DNA of 64,000 nucleotides from Candidatus Babeliaceae bacterium (GTDB lineage: Bacteria > Babelota > Babeliae > Babelales > Babelaceae): contig SKJC01000002.1 in assembly GCA_007116155.1 (NCBI GenBank), positions 186,001 through 250,000 on the forward strand, in the 5' to 3' direction. Under the pieces are notes generated by a model. That model was not told the DNA's origin, made no database searches, and saw nothing but the letters and a program-made list of their open reading frames with translations. Both the position numbers and the translations under genes were made by a program. Below, one piece after another: positions 63,616 through 64,000 of the stretch (the stretch's first letter is position 1; each line of letters starts with the position of its first letter).

Positions 63616-64000
63616 TAATCACCGTATCATCAGAGCCTTCACCGCCACGACCCCACGAATAAAGCTGGAATTTTGAAGCTTGACCTGGCGTAAAGACCAA
63701 TTCATTTTCCCAACCATCTTTCAACATCCGCTCGTCTACATACGGACCGCGCCAACGAGCCGCAGCACGAGGTTCCGATGGTTTTTCTAATAAGTCCGTT
63801 ATTGAACCTGGCTGAAACCCAACATCATTAATATACGTCTGTACCGCTACCTTAACCGACTGTAAATTAGTATCGGTTTTGCGCATACGCGCTTGATTCA
63901 TAAAATTATTTACTACTGGCAACATCATACCTATAAATAAACCAATAATTAATAACCCGAACGTGATTTCAAGAATGGTTATTCCAGGCTTTCGACTCTT
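63599..64000 (-). CDS. gspG: GspG-like major pseudopilin, 5' end off window
   Basis: The visible 133 residues include the prepilin helix PGITILEITFGLLIIGLFIGMMLP and a GspG-type C-terminal domain (RWRGPYVDERMLKDGWENELVF, then SWGRGGEGSDDTVISAF). The expected DPWG motif reads DGWE. The start codon and leader lie beyond the right edge. It is the first visible gene of a gspG-H-I-J-K cluster for type II secretion or a type IV pilus-like system. Confidence 0.8.
   Translation of the reverse strand, partial: KSRKPGITILEITFGLLIIGLFIGMMLPVVNNFMNQARMRKTDTNLQSVKVAVQTYINDVGFQPGSITDLLEKPSEPRAAARWRGPYVDERMLKDGWENELVFTPGQASKFQLYSWGRGGEGSDDTVISAFED

Overview
The window looks like chromosomal DNA of a Gram-negative (double-membrane), AT-rich bacterium with tightly packed genes. 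Both strands carry operons with 0-20 nt gaps, start/stop overlaps and even overlapping convergent stops. Protein content points to an envelope with inner and outer membrane: a long YidC with a periplasmic domain, TolC/MFP/FtsX efflux, an MCE (MlaD) protein, type II secretion-type pseudopilins and a giant MscS channel. Many exported proteins are unfamiliar, and a nucleoside-salvage kinase of the dCK/dGK family is present. My best guess is a host-associated lineage such as Candidatus Dependentiae (TM6). This is inference from gene content, not a database match. No insertion sequence, phage module, CRISPR array or clear island was seen.

Layout. 1-8841 (minus): fused str-S10 operon, rpsL-rpsG-fusA-tuf-rpsJ-rplC-rplD-rplW-rplB-rpsS-rplV-rpsC-rplP-rpmC, running off the left edge. 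9115-10703: rseP and a solitary rplM, convergent. 10912-15932: NhaC-type antiporter facing a yidC-recR-pepP operon. 16050-18284: merR-type regulator, murC and a small lipoprotein. 18308-21931 (minus): ffh-rpsP-khpA-trmD-rplS, lacking rimM and with trmD fused to a second methyltransferase domain. 22095-26138: hflX, a UvrD/PcrA helicase and a HAD phosphatase. 26144-31818: LysE exporter, unknown membrane protein, tRNA-Ser(UGA), exported M48-like peptidase, exported four-Cache protein and a BAX-inhibitor-like protein. 31916-33876: groES-groEL. 34129-37356: rpe, Nudix hydrolase, signal-peptide-bearing methyltransferase and tRNA-Arg(UCU). 37400-41305: deoxynucleoside kinase and a partial ATP synthase cluster (c, b, b-like, delta, alpha). 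41453-47850 (plus): outer-membrane-like protein, exported protein, recD2, a GerMN/amidase-fold pseudoenzyme candidate and three tandem mini membrane proteins. 47897-52121 (minus): MscK-like channel and an unassigned (RecO-like?) protein. 52231-56699: TolC-MFP-FtsX-ATPase export operon. 56708-58927: trmH, a VTT/TVP38 protein and an unknown secreted protein. 58922-64000 (minus): gspG-H-I-J-K pseudopilins followed by an MCE protein.

Functionally the window mixes translation machinery, protein targeting and folding (ffh, yidC, groESL, rseP) and energy coupling (atp subset, Na+/H+ antiport) with a large envelope/secretion set. The most unusual points are the exported methyltransferase beside a Nudix enzyme, the tandem-Cache protein with no signalling output, the amidase fold missing its zinc histidines, the TrmD fusion without RimM, the fragmented ATP synthase locus, and a ribosomal protein S12 with proline at the streptomycin-site Lys88. 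No stretch longer than about 300 bases lacks a gene. The longest gaps (8842-9114, 10704-10911, 33877-34128, 37047-37279) hold promoters or AT-rich spacer.
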